From Ulota crispa (lineage: Eukaryota > Streptophyta > Bryopsida > Orthotrichales > Orthotrichaceae), in NCBI GenBank assembly GCA_963920765.1, contig OY987246.1:6574501-6638500 (forward strand): a DNA stretch of 64,000 bases, in the 5' to 3' direction. Below the pieces are notes generated by a model. The model was not told the origin of the DNA. It saw nothing but the letters and a program-made list of their open reading frames with translations, and did no database searches. A program made the translations under genes and the position numbers. Below, piece after piece: positions 1-11,900 of the stretch (its first letter is position 1; the number at the start of each line of letters is the position of its first letter).

Positions 1-139
1 CTAATTGCAACCATTTGTACTAACTAGGGCAGTTATTACACTAATTTTTGGACCACTTTGACTAAGTGTCAATCATAATATTCTTTTTCAATACAAGAGC
101 GGTTCAAAATGTTCATTTCACAATTTAAAACAAATAAAA

Positions 140-640
140 TGGACTAGTGGCGCAGGTGATTGCGCCACCTAGAGCACCTTGGCGGCGAAGGTGCTATGGG
201 TGGCGCGACCATCCGTGCCACCTTATGCAATAATTTGGATACACTGGTCACTATGGTGCGGATGGTTGTACCACCCGGAGCACCTTCGTTGGCAAAGGTG
301 CTCCGACTAGTACAACCATCTGCGCCACCTTATGCAATATTTTGGAAACTCCAGTCACTAAGGCGCGGATGCTCGCGCTACCTAGAGCACCTTTGTCGGC
401 AAAGGTGCTCTAGGTAGCACAAGCATCTGCGCCACTTTATGCACTATTTTAGAAGAGATGGTATTGGTGGCGCGGATGCTTGCACCAAGCTAAGCACCTT
501 TGTCGGCGAAGGTGCTCCAAGTGGTACGACCATCCGCGCCACCTTATGCAATATTTTGGAAATGTTGGTCATTGTGGTGCGGATGTTTGCACCACCCAAA
601 GCACCTTTGCCGGCAAAGGTGCTCTGGGTGACAAACTAGG
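140..640. repeat. Tandem array of about five hairpin units (105-110 bp period)
   Basis: Units begin near 149, 255, 360, 469 and 573. Each is a nested palindrome: outer arms GTGGCGCGGATG / CATCCGCGCCAC, inner arms AGAGCACCTTTG / CAAAGGTGCTCT and a 4-base loop, so one unit can fold into a stem of roughly 30-35 bp. Units are joined by a spacer containing CTTATGCAATATTTTGG. Short open frames across it are by-products of the repeat. The inner palindrome recurs near 1,046-1,087 and throughout the array at 43-44 kb. Confidence 0.85.
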
Positions 641-699
641 CCTAGTGTAAGTTCATTAACTAGGCTTTAGGTGACTTCCTTAATTTGAATTAAGGTGGC

Positions 700-895
700 A
701 ATTTTGGATTAAGGTGAGGTACAAAATGGTACCCATTGTTTTCCCAAATTAATGAATAACACATATTTGATCTATTCTCCACCTTCTTTGTTAATCTCAA
801 ATGTAGCAAAGAAGTGAATTTTTTCCAAATACAAGAAAAACACCTCATATTCTACTGCTCGCAGCGGCACGCTCTGACGTTTAGGGGTAAATTTT
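700..895. mobile_element. Fragment of TTAA-type MITE, small subfamily
   Basis: The stretch matches the interior and right end of the intact elements at 1,503-1,728 and 19,865-20,098 (shared TTTGTTAATCTCAAATGTAG-like core, GCAGCGGCACG segment, terminal GTTTAGGGG). The left end is not intact. It also carries TTCCCAAATTAATGAATA, seen again in the inverted repeat at 11.1-11.4 kb. Confidence 0.6.
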
Positions 896-1498
896 ATAAT
901 TCATTTAAATTGAATGGGTGAAGTCTTACCAAATACATGAAACATCTTTGCTGTTGTGGGCTCTACATTTATGGTTTCCAGACGGACAATTGTTTTTCCA
1001 GTAGATAAGTTTGATAGAAAAACCAGAAGTTGGTGCAATCAGGAGTACCGGCCGGAGCACCTTTGTCCACGAAGGTGCTCCATGGCCGACCTAAAGTTGC
1101 ATCCATTTTCCATTTTTTACCCGGAACATAGTCCCAAAAGTCGACTTTTACCAACTTTGAAGCATTGCAGATAATGCCAGGATTCCTTCATTTTTTCCTG
1201 AGGTTCTTAACAGACTAAGATATGTCATTAATTAGTTTGAACATATAGCTTTGAAGAAGACATTTGTCCCGTGTGACTTGGATGTTTCATCAATTTCCTG
1301 GTTTAGGATTATTATTTACTGAAGTGGTTTTTTGAAGAGTAATGAAGAGTTCAAGTATTATTGTGGTTCCGATTTCTGATACAAACACCTCAGTGCCAAA
1401 GGCTTCTGGAGAGCAGTTGTCTAGTTCTCACCATATTAAGACAGTGTGGAGTTTGACCTCATACACATTCTTGGTGGAAGGTGCTTGGGGCTGAGGTC
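896..1498. other. Intergenic, one isolated hairpin core
   Basis: No gene recognised. Positions 1,046-1,087 hold a single palindrome (CCGGAGCACCTTTG ... GAAGGTGCTCC) of the type that is tandemly arrayed at 140-640 and 43-44 kb, indicating that the core also occurs as a single copy. The rest is AT-rich unique-looking DNA. Confidence 0.5.
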
Positions 1499-1502
1499 TT
1501 AA

Positions 1503-1728
1503 CCCTTAAAGGACCATAGGGCATAGTATATATGTTGCCATATAATTAGCATTTGCTACCAAAAAGGAGTTTTAATTTGGGATTTCCATTAGTTCACTAG
1601 AACAATTTTGATCTATTTTCCATCTTCTTTGTTGATCTCAAATGTAGTAAAGATGTGAATCTAGTCCAAATACAAGAGAAACACCTTGTATTTTACTGGT
1701 TGCAGCGGCACGGTATGTCCTTTAGGGG
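1503..1728. mobile_element. TTAA-type MITE (226 bp)
   Basis: The left end CCCTTAAAGGACC and right end GTCCTTTAGGGG are inverted repeats, and both flanks are TTAA (1,499-1,502 and 1,729-1,732). It is closely related to 19,865-20,098 along its length and has no coding capacity. The TTAA flanks with CCC-starting termini resemble piggyBac-type insertions; no transposase is present in the window. Confidence 0.8.
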
Positions 1729-1732
1729 TTAA

Positions 1733-3639
1733 ATGCTAACATAATCAAATGACAACAAGAAAAAACTTGAGAATTTGATGCTTAGAAGTAGTCCATACTT
1801 CCATAAATGAATTGCAAGTGTAATTGGAGTTCTTTCTGGTATGAATTATATCTGAGTGATTAATTGTGAGGGACAGCATTGTGGACTGTGATTAACCATC
1901 TATTGTAGAGTTATGGTGAATTAGAGTGATTGGGTGATTGCAAGAAAGACTTCACGTTTTTGTCTCAAAATGCCTCTTTCTGGGTAAAACACTAGGAGTG
2001 CCACTAGTATTGCAAGTACTACACAGCATGTAGTACTATACAGTATCCTTGCAGTGGAAATTTGAATTGTCCCTCCCATCCCCAAATCTATTGGGAATGA
2101 GGCACGTGGCATGTCGTTTAGGAAGACCAACTATCAATAATAGAAATTCAATGAATGGATGAAAAAAAAATTCACATCCTTAGATGATGTCAGTGGTGAG
2201 TGGTACTACGTAGTGCTTGTTAATGGAGGGGAGCACTACGCAGGCATGTGGAGCGGAAATTACCAAAATTTACAGGTTGCCATGTTTTCAATTTTAGTAA
2301 TTACAAAAAAAACTTAAAAACAAAACAAAAAACGGCCATTTTTGCTCTATTTGAGACACTTGAATTGATGAAATTTCTTTTTTGAGGAAGTTTGTTTTCT
2401 TTCTCCAATGCTTGACCAATGGATGCCCACTTTGAGAGCATGTGGAAGGCAGAGAATTCTCAATTTCCTAGAACCCTTCTATACATCCATGAAATGCTCT
2501 ATGATGAACAACTTCCTTGATTTGTGGCATGAGAATTGCTTTTTTGGACCCAAAATAGTACTAAAAACCCCTAAAATGGCCAAGGTAGACACCTCGGGGG
2601 CTATTCAAAAGTAGTACAATAATTCTAAAAAACCACAAAAATTATTGAAGGTCTTTAACTATGACATGTACCTTGTTAGTGTACCCTTTCTAACAATTCT
2701 TTTAGATGTTTGTTTGGTTTGTTCAAGCAAACAAAAATGAAGCCAAGGAAGAAATCTAGAAGCAAGACTATTTCTGATGTATGGGTTAGTCCAGATAAAA
2801 CTTATTTTTATCCATCTTATGCATAGAAAATGGGAAACATTTTTGAGAAATTTGGTATAAAGAAGACTTTGCTGAAAGCTCCAAAGTGTTCTAGTGATGT
2901 CCTAGAGTTCATGGATGTGATGGCCATTGAAGGAGTAGGGATTCTTTGGAACATATTACTAATGACTCCCTTGCTGGGACTAGTAAGACTTAGCATTTTG
3001 GAACTTTCAGAAGTTCAGTGGCGTTACCTCTCTATTTGGAGTTATACATTCTACGGAATTTGTATGTCTTTATTTCCTTTTATGAACAGACTACCTTTTT
3101 GATATTATGTTATCTCATTCTCATGTTATTTGAAGACCTCTATTAGATTTGGATGCATATTTTCACGATGTTTTTAAATCTTATACCCCTATTGTTAAAT
3201 TCTTTTAGTAAACCCTATACACTAATTCCCTTCCTAATAATCACCCTAAACCCACAATAATAGGTACCCGCGTACCCTTTTAAGGTAAAAAAGTTCCCGC
3301 TCACAGGCTTGCCTGCTAGCAACCCTATTAGAATTCCACATGTAAAGGTTGCAATATTTTAAAATTTCAATAATAATGTTGAACCTAAAATCAAAGGTTT
3401 AATGAGCAATGTAAATTCCTATAATCAATCTAAATTGAAGTTCAAAGATTTTTGAGTGTTGAAATTGGGAGAGATTTGAATCGGAACGTGTTCCATAAAC
3501 ATGGCTTGTCCATAGGCAAGGGCATCACATAATAGTAAACAGTTATGCATAGCCAACTTGTCAAGAGAAGGTTAGATGCAGTTTAATCTTGTATACAAAA
3601 CCTTATTCTAGTAACAACATTCAATATTAGTCATCTAAA
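1733..3639. other. Intergenic, no recognisable gene
   Basis: AT-rich sequence. An open frame at 2,830-3,102 (90 aa) and a basic open stretch just upstream near 2,735-2,825, separated by a stop, have no family features that I recognise and are probably chance or a decayed transposon gene. Positions 3,297-3,330 (GCTCACAGGCTTGCCTGCTA...) match the ends of the candidate 5.7-kb element at 40,676-46,379, so a solo end of that family may lie here. Confidence 0.4.
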
Positions 3640-4583
3640 CCCCTAAAGGCTCAAGTGGTCCCTTGGGGGCCAAGTGAGGTATTGGACATGTACTTATAGC
3701 TAAATTATTTTGTGTGATTTTCTTAAACTTTTATGGCAGATGGAGAATTAAAAGATTTGTGTGGGCATCTAATTTTTTCTTCATTTTGACATTTATTGAA
3801 GATGTTATGCATGAATAACTAAAAAATAGGGAAAATCAGGTAGTTCAACAAAAAAAAATTGCATTTAAAAAAATGAAAATCTAAAATTTGTTTTTTGGAT
3901 TCACATATACATGGGTAACCTTTCAATTTTAATTAATGAGATGAAAGTTATGAGAAGTTTTAGTTTGCGGTTAGATATGGAACTCCCAACCCTCCATTCC
4001 TTTTGCCCATTGCAAAATTTGGTGCTTTACTTTTTGAGCAATTTGTGTATTTGATTTTTGACTTTTTCTTTTTCCAAGTTGTAGTAGACTAAGATTCCTT
4101 GGTTTTCACCATTTGGATCAAAGCAATTTAGATTTCTTGATTTTACATAAATCCTCCAATTTTGCCTTGTGTATATGCAAATTTCATGGCCTTATGGCAT
4201 TGCAAGACTTTACAAAGCATGATTCATACCTCCAATTCATTTGAAAATTCTCTCACACTTACCTAACTTGGTCATCTAAATGGGAAAAAAGAACCTCAAC
4301 TTTGCGTTGAGCAACTTTTTTGATATAGGAGCTGTCAAAGGCTTCTAAAAAATTTCAGGTAGCAAGGAAAAAAATTATTTTTTTCACTTTAGATGTCAAT
4401 ATCTCACTCCTCTACATCTAGAATGAGCTGATTTTTTTTCACACAAGTGCCTCCCATAATCTAAGGCAAGATCCTATGATTAGATTTCCAAAAAAAAAAA
4501 AAAAATCCTACCTTTCTACTCATTCCCTCAAAAGTGCCAGTTTTGAGTGACTTTCATAGAAAAAAGGGCTTTTGCCTTTAGGG
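3640..4583. mobile_element. TTAA-type MITE, large subfamily (~944 bp)
   Basis: Left end CCCCTAAAGG, right end GCCTTTAGGG, flanks TAAA (degenerate) and TTAA. The interior is homologous in the same orientation to 56,604-57,532 and in inverse orientation to 50,998-51,954; shared blocks include AGACTAAGATTCCTTGGTTT and TTGCGTTGAGCAACTTTTTT-like segments. Non-coding. Confidence 0.85.
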
Positions 4584-4587
4584 TTAA

Positions 4588-5380
4588 ACTCGAACTTCTT
4601 TTTTAATTGAAAAATGATTTACTAACACTAGCAACTTTCATTTGTATTTTGACAAACTTGGTGTTTGCTTGGCAAAGGATTTGACAACTTCTTTCATCTT
4701 TTCACCCGATTTTCTTAGTGTAAGTTATGGTAAGTAGTGTCAAATTGAAATAAGATTTGAGCGGAAATTTGTCAAGAATAAGAACCCTTATTGACCCACC
4801 TCCATCCATAAAATGTGACTTGCATGCTGCTTATTTTTAGTTGGTAATGGAATCCAATTCCAATTTTGCTTCATCCACATGTTGTTGATATTTCTACACT
4901 TATTTATAAGGTAAATTTTGTATGTGTGTCCTCTTCACGACCAAGATGATGACTAATTTATAAATATTTTCTCCTTCCTCTAAAAACTCATTGAAAATAC
5001 TTTCATCTAGTAGAGGAACCTCATACAAGCATATTTCTAGTATGAAGGAATACCCTAATTGTAAAAGTATAAATGGTCTACGTGAATAATAGAGCATAAA
5101 GTACACAGTACCCTCAGTCTTAGTATATTTTGTACCTTCCATCTAAATAAATACCCTTTTTGTGCATTCATGCGGTATTGTTCACATATAAAGTGTACAT
5201 TCCCAAGATTATTTTTTGCCTTTAAACAGCTTGTACATACTTTTCCTCATTACTCTATCCTACTCCAAATGTTAGAGAGCATATATATTACCTTAGGTTT
5301 TGGCAATCAGAATTTTCTCTTCAAAAAGTTGGGTTAGCTAAAATTTCTTGTAGTTTAATAGTAGCTAGTAAAAATATCTA
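4588..5380. other. Intergenic, nothing recognised
   Basis: AT-rich DNA between two MITEs. An 80-codon frame on the minus strand (4,900-5,142) shows no recognisable motif and is treated as chance. Confidence 0.4.
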
Positions 5381-5674
5381 TACTGAATATTGCGTTTAGG
5401 TTGCTCCACACTAATTTCTCAACATTTTACATTATATAAAGATATATTGATGTTCCATTAATTTTCATTGAAAATTACAATTGATTTTTTTAAAGGGCTT
5501 GACAACAGCAACAAAGATGTGGAAATAAAAACTAATGTTGTCCAAGTTGTAAATCACATGAAATCCAAGTATCTATAATGTTACATGACCCCAAATGGTC
5601 AAGTGATGAGTCACGAGGTAACTCACCAGGATAAAGCAACCTAATAAGGCAACCTCAATGCAATATTCAGTGTA
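5381..5674. mobile_element. MITE of the TTTAGGTTGC family
   Basis: The left terminus TACTGAATATTGCGTTTAGG and right terminus AACCTCAATGCAATATTCAG are inverted repeats. The interior (TTTCTCAACATTTTACA ... ACTCACCAGGATAAAG) is homologous to the copies at 15,084 and 19,275. Element size is about 295 bp, non-coding; a TA dinucleotide abuts both ends. Confidence 0.75.
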
Positions 5675-6755
5675 GTATACTTGGAGCTTCATTGATTAAA
5701 TTATAGTCCTTATGATGTTTCTATAAGTTTCAATCCTTCGCTTTGAAATTTCAATCAATTTTTTGGCCATATCAACCAAGCAACTCTATACTCACAGCGG
5801 TACTTCTTGAACATTGCTACCGTTTTTCCGCTAATAAGTGTTCACAAATGTGGCTTAAATTTGAAATCACCTGCCAACTTTTATTTGCACTTACAAAAGA
5901 TTTGAACACAAGTGATTTCAGTTACTACGTCCCACACTAATAAAACTAATTCACACTACTGTAACTAGAATCATCAATGAAGAAGTTCACAATAACTTCA
6001 GGTGAATTCAACATAATACTAAAAGCTATATCTTTTAGATACCATTTCAAAGGCTTCAACCCATAAATGCCAAGACAGACTTTTTTTTCTTTTTTTTTTT
6101 CTCTTGGATAACAAAAAAATCTCTATAGGAAGGAAGAAAGCAAATTTTCATTTGATTTTTAGAAGGGTTCACAAATATACAGAAGGCAAAAAAAAAAAAC
6201 CTCACCATATGCATTCATATTTTTGGGTAACTCAAATTGTGAGAAGATCCACAAATAAAATGCTAGATTCCATATTGTCCTTCTTGCAATTTTCATGAGG
6301 GTAGCGTGCACTATTGATCTTTTCAACTTTTGGAAATAGAATAATAATGGTTGGGTACTTACCCCACCCTTGTAGAGCACTACAATAGAACTCCTCTAAG
6401 CTAATATCCTGTAAGCTACTATGCTTTGTAAACTAATGTATAACACAAATCTCAATATCTATTCATTAGTCAGTCATAAACCAAAGCAATTAATTCAATA
6501 GTAGTAATACTCCTTGATGGTATCCCGGCACTAACCTCAAGGTAATTAACTAATAACTTACTTAAAGTAATTTAGTTCTTGGGGTCCCAACCATATCACT
6601 TTAGAGGAGTTCTACTATATAGTGCTACTATAGAGGAATAGTCACAATGACCAGCTAGGCGTTCAAGGGTTAATCTAAAATTCAGCAGTGTTAAGTGATT
6701 CTAAACTATTCAAACTCTTGTTGGTGAAACATAACTTGTGTAATGAGACATAACT
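5675..6755. other. Intergenic, homopolymer-rich, nothing recognised
   Basis: AT-rich sequence with poly-T and poly-A runs (6,080-6,210). The overlapping small frames on both strands near 6.1-6.4 kb have low-complexity Lys/Phe composition and no motif. Confidence 0.4.
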
Positions 6756-7481
6756 TAAGGAAGGAGGCTTGTGAATGGACCATCTAAGCGCAAGTGCGCT
6801 TCTGTGGAAAATCAAGGTGGCTTGGTAAAATGGAAATATTTTTGGTAGAAAGCCAAGACACTTTTGTGGCCATTGATTTGAATTTTTTTGAATTAGTATG
6901 AACTAACTACAATTTATCAAAGCAAAAGGTGCATAGGTAGCTATTCCTAATCATAGATGGTAGCATTCATGATTCAAAGGCGGCTTGTAAATGAAGCACA
7001 TGAGTCCTAAAAGCAACCACTACAAAGCCAAAAATGCTCTAGTTCGGGTATGTTCACACTTGGTGTTAAAAGGGGTATTAGCAATATGAATGTAATCTAA
7101 AGGGTAGTCCAAATGCATCTAATTTTCCTTTGCTAGTACCCCTCCTAACACCAAGTGTGAGCATACTCGGCTCTTAAAGCGTGCAAGCACCCATTCCATA
7201 TGCCAATACTCAAATCATGATTGAAAACAATATTTTCATTTATTTTAGTGTGAGGTATATCTACATTTTACTAAAAGACAATTCTAAACACAATTATGAC
7301 CAATAAGCACACATAACAATGGCTCATGTCTCTCTCTATTAAGTTCCTAAAACAATGCATACACAAGTACAATTTTTGAACATGAAAAAATGTGACTAAT
7401 TTAAGAACCTGGATGCACTATTTTTGTGACCCTACATGGTTGGTTCAAAATGCTTAGTCCAAATTAGAGCCTCCTACCTTA
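6756..7481. mobile_element. TAAGGTA-family MITE (726 bp)
   Basis: Ends TAAGGAAGGAGGCT and AGAGCCTCCTACCTTA are inverted repeats. The interior is the reverse complement of the element at 31,559-32,186 (shared blocks around GTGAATGGACC, GTAGCTATTC and AAGCGTGCAAGCACCCATTC). This copy contains an internal inverted repeat, 7,047-7,078 against 7,137-7,170, around ACACTTGGTGTTA / TAACACCAAGTGT. TA flanks suggest a Tc1/mariner-like origin. Confidence 0.8.
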
Positions 7482-7483
7482 TG

Positions 7484-8300
7484 TACACCAAGATAGTGCA
7501 TTTAACCCCTAATCGCCCAAGGGGGTAAGGGCAAAACATAAATGCATTCAAAAAAAATACTCTTGTAACTTCAATAAAGTTTGTTTCAAAAGAGAAAATA
7601 AGAATCATGATGTTTAGCAATTATCCATGTGGTCAAATATTCAAAAAAAAGTTCTGTACTCTTACTAAATGAATTTAGAGGCATTTACCATTTAATATTC
7701 ACCAAAATTACAAAATTTACTCACAGATTTCAAAACTTGGTATGATTGGTTAAAAATAGACATTCTATCTTAAACTTCAAGAATGCTATCTTTTGAAGGG
7801 AGGGAACATCATTAGTTCCCCAAAATAGTAAATTCTACAACACTAGCAAATATTGAAGTGTTTGTTTTTGAAAAATTCTCCTTGAAGGAGTTTAACTTGG
7901 ATTGACATAATTCAAGTTAAGTTGGAAAGTAGACTTGATTTTCTATAACAAGAAAGAAAAAAAAAAAATTGAAAAAGTTTTTTTTGTCTCAGGCAGCCCG
8001 AAAAAAATGGGCAGCGACCAAAAAGTGGTTGATTGGGCGCTTGGGGGTTAAATTGCCTTGACAATTAGGTTACCTTACCTTAACAAAGTTACCTCATAAC
8101 TCACCTAGAGGGGCATGCAACTCTCTTTATGTTACAATAATTTCTTGGTTTATATATAGATCTACTTTCCATGCTCCCTCACTTTGATGCTTGTTGTTGC
8201 GCCCGACCTCTGCTAGCTTCTTCCATTGTTTAGTGCAATAGTTATTGACAAAAGTTACTGTCATTTTGGTAAATATTTATAAAGTGTGAAATGTCATGTA
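7484..8300. mobile_element. TTTAGGTTGC-family MITE interrupted by another element
   Basis: The left end (TGTACACCAAGATAGTGCAT) and the segment after 8,052 (ATTGCCTTGACAATTAGGTT..., AAGTTACCTCATAACTCACC) align to the intact copies at 19,275 and 20,120. Positions 7,506-8,047 are a TTAA-type element inserted into it. The far end is decayed, so the right limit is approximate. Confidence 0.6.
7506..8047. mobile_element. TTAA-type MITE nested in another MITE (542 bp)
   Basis: Left end CCCCTAATCGCCCAAG, right end GGGCGCTTGGGGG, inverted, flanked by TTAA at 7,502-7,505 and 8,048-8,051. Removing it together with one TTAA restores a sequence close to the uninterrupted relatives (GCATTTAGGTTGCC). Non-coding; contains a CAGGCAGCCCGAAAA block related to the large TTAA copies. 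Confidence 0.8.
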
Positions 8301-8936
8301 GTGAAATGCAAATCTGAAATTTTTAGCACACAGAGCAACAGTTTTAGCACACATTCGAAGAGTGTTAGCAACTTAAGGTACTCACGATAATCACATTTAA
8401 GCTAATTGTGAAATTCTTACTTAGGATCAGTGTCATTAATAAAGCCATAAACAATGCACAGAGAAAACTGCACACAGAAAAAGCTCATTTCCAAGCTAAG
8501 CTAAACAGGAAAGAAAAAGCCAGCACGCATGAGGCAGTGGCCAAAGAAGATAAGGTATTTTCTCATCGCATAAATGTGCAAGGGGGTAAGGAGGTGGGGG
8601 GTACAGATCCTCTTTCACTCCAAAAGGTTCTACCCATTCTGGAGGTGGAACCGTCACAACGGAAGTTTCAGGACATAGTCTAATTCCTACCAATCTGCTT
8701 CTTTCCTTTGTGATGCGAACAAGAAAAGAGAGTGAGAGAGAGAAAGAGAGAGATGAAACTGTTGGTTCATCTCCACCCAAGCGCATGCAACTACAGTCCA
8801 CTTGAACTCTCTGGGACAAGCTTTCGCACCGGAAAAAAGAATCAGACGGAGTGGTGGGTCAAAAAAATTACACTGAATATATTTGTCTAAGGAAGAAAGA
8901 AAAAAATAAGAAAAAAGAAAAAACAGAAAAAGATTC
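8301..8936. other. 3' flank of the SPA gene
   Basis: Probably includes the SPA 3'UTR (minus strand, below 8,937), with pyrimidine/purine-rich tracts (8,725-8,755 GAGA repeats; 8,895-8,935 A-rich). Overlapping frames on both strands here are compositional and show no conserved domain. Confidence 0.4.
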
Positions 8937-11900
8937 TCACACCATCTCCAAAATCTTGATGTTGCCCATGGAGTTGGCAGCCACTAAGGTTTGCGATTTC
9001 CCTCTCCAACAGACGCTTGACACGAACTGTCCGCCATCCTCCTCCACCTCCCGGCCTGTAATGGGATCTGTGCACCCGAATTTGTGGGACGCCATTTCCA
9101 TGGGAAGCGATTTGTGATATGCATAGACCTGCGACCACGTAAACAACCGAACTTTTTAGCATTCTCGCGCAAAAACCAACTTCCACATCCATTCTTAGTT
9201 TCAAATAAATTATTTATATCGGCGAAGTAATAGCGACCGACAGAGATATGCTTAGGGAGTTACTGCAATCTCTAGTTTTAGTAAAGGTGGATTTTTTTAG
9301 TTCAAAACTCAGATTCCATTTTTCAAAAAAGTATCTCATACGCTTATTAAGGTAGGAGGTTCTAAACTGGAGCGTACTGAATTTTGGGGAGGTGAAACTT
9401 TTTGAAATATTTTTCAGGTAACCTTCCTTGAAAAACGAGAGGAATTGGCATCTAACCCAAGATATTTCATAATTTTTGGAGCTTTGTGGACTCAGTTATG
9501 AAATTTTGAAGTGGAGTGGCCATAGGTGCTCTAAAGTGGTGCACCTCCTCAAATGTACATCACTTGTACATTGTTGAAAGGATATGAAAATAACATGTAC
9601 AAAATGAGTACATTTGAGGAAGTGCACCGTTTTAGAGCAGTGCACCATTTTAGAACCTCCTACCTTACGGAACACCTCGTTTTGAAAGTCATTCTATATA
9701 ACCGACTCTTTGAGAATCTCTTCTGTGTGGTATGAAAACGAAGAGCAAAAAGAGCACCGACAAAAGGCTAGGGTTGTTTGCGACGAGAGAACTTACCGCG
9801 TTCGACTCTGATCCACAAGCAATATATCCATCCGCAACGGAGAGACCAATGAAATTCTGCACATACAATAAATATTTAGTTACAAAGAGCGTGGCTACTG
9901 CTTCCGCACACGATGGATATGTCATGTTTACAATGCTTCCAGCAAGACGTAAAACTCTAGGTTGTATATTTATAGAAATATGTTGTTGTCATAATCTTTT
10001 GCTTTGGAAGTTGGAAAACTTAGAAATAAGAGAGTTTGCGTAGAGATGTGCAAACCTTTTCGTTGGTATGTCCGGTGTATGTAAGTGAACAATCGGTCTG
10101 AGCGTGAGGAGTTGTGTTCGCTTTAGTTAAGTCCCAGAGTTTCAGTGTGTTGTCGGTGGATGCGGAAACAAGAGTGTCGGAGTTTACGAACTTGACGTAA
10201 CTGACGGCCTTCTGGTGACTGGCTAAAATACACAAGGGCAGCTTGATGGAGCGCAGGTCGTAGACGTACACCTTGTAGTCGGCTGATCCAAATGTTAGGA
10301 GGTGGCCGGAATCCGGAGGAAACTGGATGCAGCAGACGTTGGCCTTGGTTTTGATCGTCCCGATGCTGCTCTCCTGCACTCACAGCCAAAAATGGTTTAG
10401 AACTCACGGACTTTTAGGATTCAGGCAACCATGAGAATCCAAAACCCTAAAATCATTGGAAAAGGCTTCAATGAAGGTGACAAAATATACCAACAGAAAG
10501 AAGATCTCACATACCATGCGCAACTTTCAAAATTATATAAAAATTTTGAAAGTCTATAAAATCAACCAGTAACTTCGAAAGTGGAATATTCGTTTGCTTT
10601 TGGCTTAATCATTTCAAGGTTCAGTGGTGAAGCCAGTAACAGGAAGTCCACCTTTAGAACATAATGGTTTGATTCTTGTGAATTTCAAACCACATTTGAA
10701 TTCTTCAATGATGTACGGTATTATTCTTCATTCTTTTGGTACATTTTAGTACCGTTCTTTTGAAGTTTTCTCAATGGATATTCTGGAGATATAAGACAAC
10801 AGTTTTAGCCACTTGCGCATGAGGGGTAATCTAGAAATAACTCTGGATCGCTACTATGGTTCATGAGCTAAAGAGATTGTAGCATTGATGAAAAATAATA
10901 CCTGATTGATACTCCACAATTTCACAGTTCCGTCGTCACTACCACTGGCTAACTTGGTGGGGTCAGCTCTTGAAAAATCTACAGACCAGGCTCGTTTTTC
11001 GTGTTCCTCGTACTCCATCAGAACGCGGTTGGCATTGACATCCCACAACTGATACACGAACACTCCCAGTTAAAAAAAATTGTGCTTTCTCGAACCTCTT
11101 CAGTGACAAGACCAAACAACACGATATTCATTAATTTGGGAATTCCAGCACATTTTGAGACTTCTGGCCACATTTTCATTTCATGTCACGCCCATTTTAT
11201 ATCCACTTCTTCATGACTAATTCGGATCTAGACATCTGTCATCTATAAAGTATCAGTTGTTTTCTCACAGGTGTGCCAAACAAGATTAAGATGAGAGTTT
11301 CAGATTAAGGAGACATACAAATTGGGAATTGCCGTTCCCAAATTAATGAATATTGTGTTAAACACTACAGGCATAAGAATATTAGATAATGCAAAGGAAA
11401 AAAAAAGTGGTTGAGAAGGGCAGAAACACCCACCTGCACGACACCCTCGTAGTCACTAGAAGCTAAGTAGTTCTTGATGTAGCCATTCCAGCAAACGCTG
11501 CTCAACTTAGACCGACACGGCATTTCCACCACAGGGTAGTGAATATCGACATGCTCGTTGAGGATGGTGTCGCACTCGAACACTTTGATCCGTTTGCACA
11601 CGCCAGCCGTTGCGAAATACTCTTCGTCCCGGTCGAAACCCAAGGAGCACACCATGTTGGCGGTATTCAACAAATCCCCGTGCCGCAACGTGGCCTTCAC
11701 TTCGAACCGGCTGTAGCGGGCGTACTTGCACAAACTATCGAAGAAAATCCCCAGCCAATCTTCGTCGTTCTCCTCCCCCTGCCCCTGCTTGGAGCTCACC
11801 ACCTTCTTCTCCTCGTTTGCAGCACCACCGATGCTCGGTACCCCTGGCCTTGCACTTGGCCTGGAATTGCTCCCAGCCGGCGATCCGTTCGCTCTCCAGT

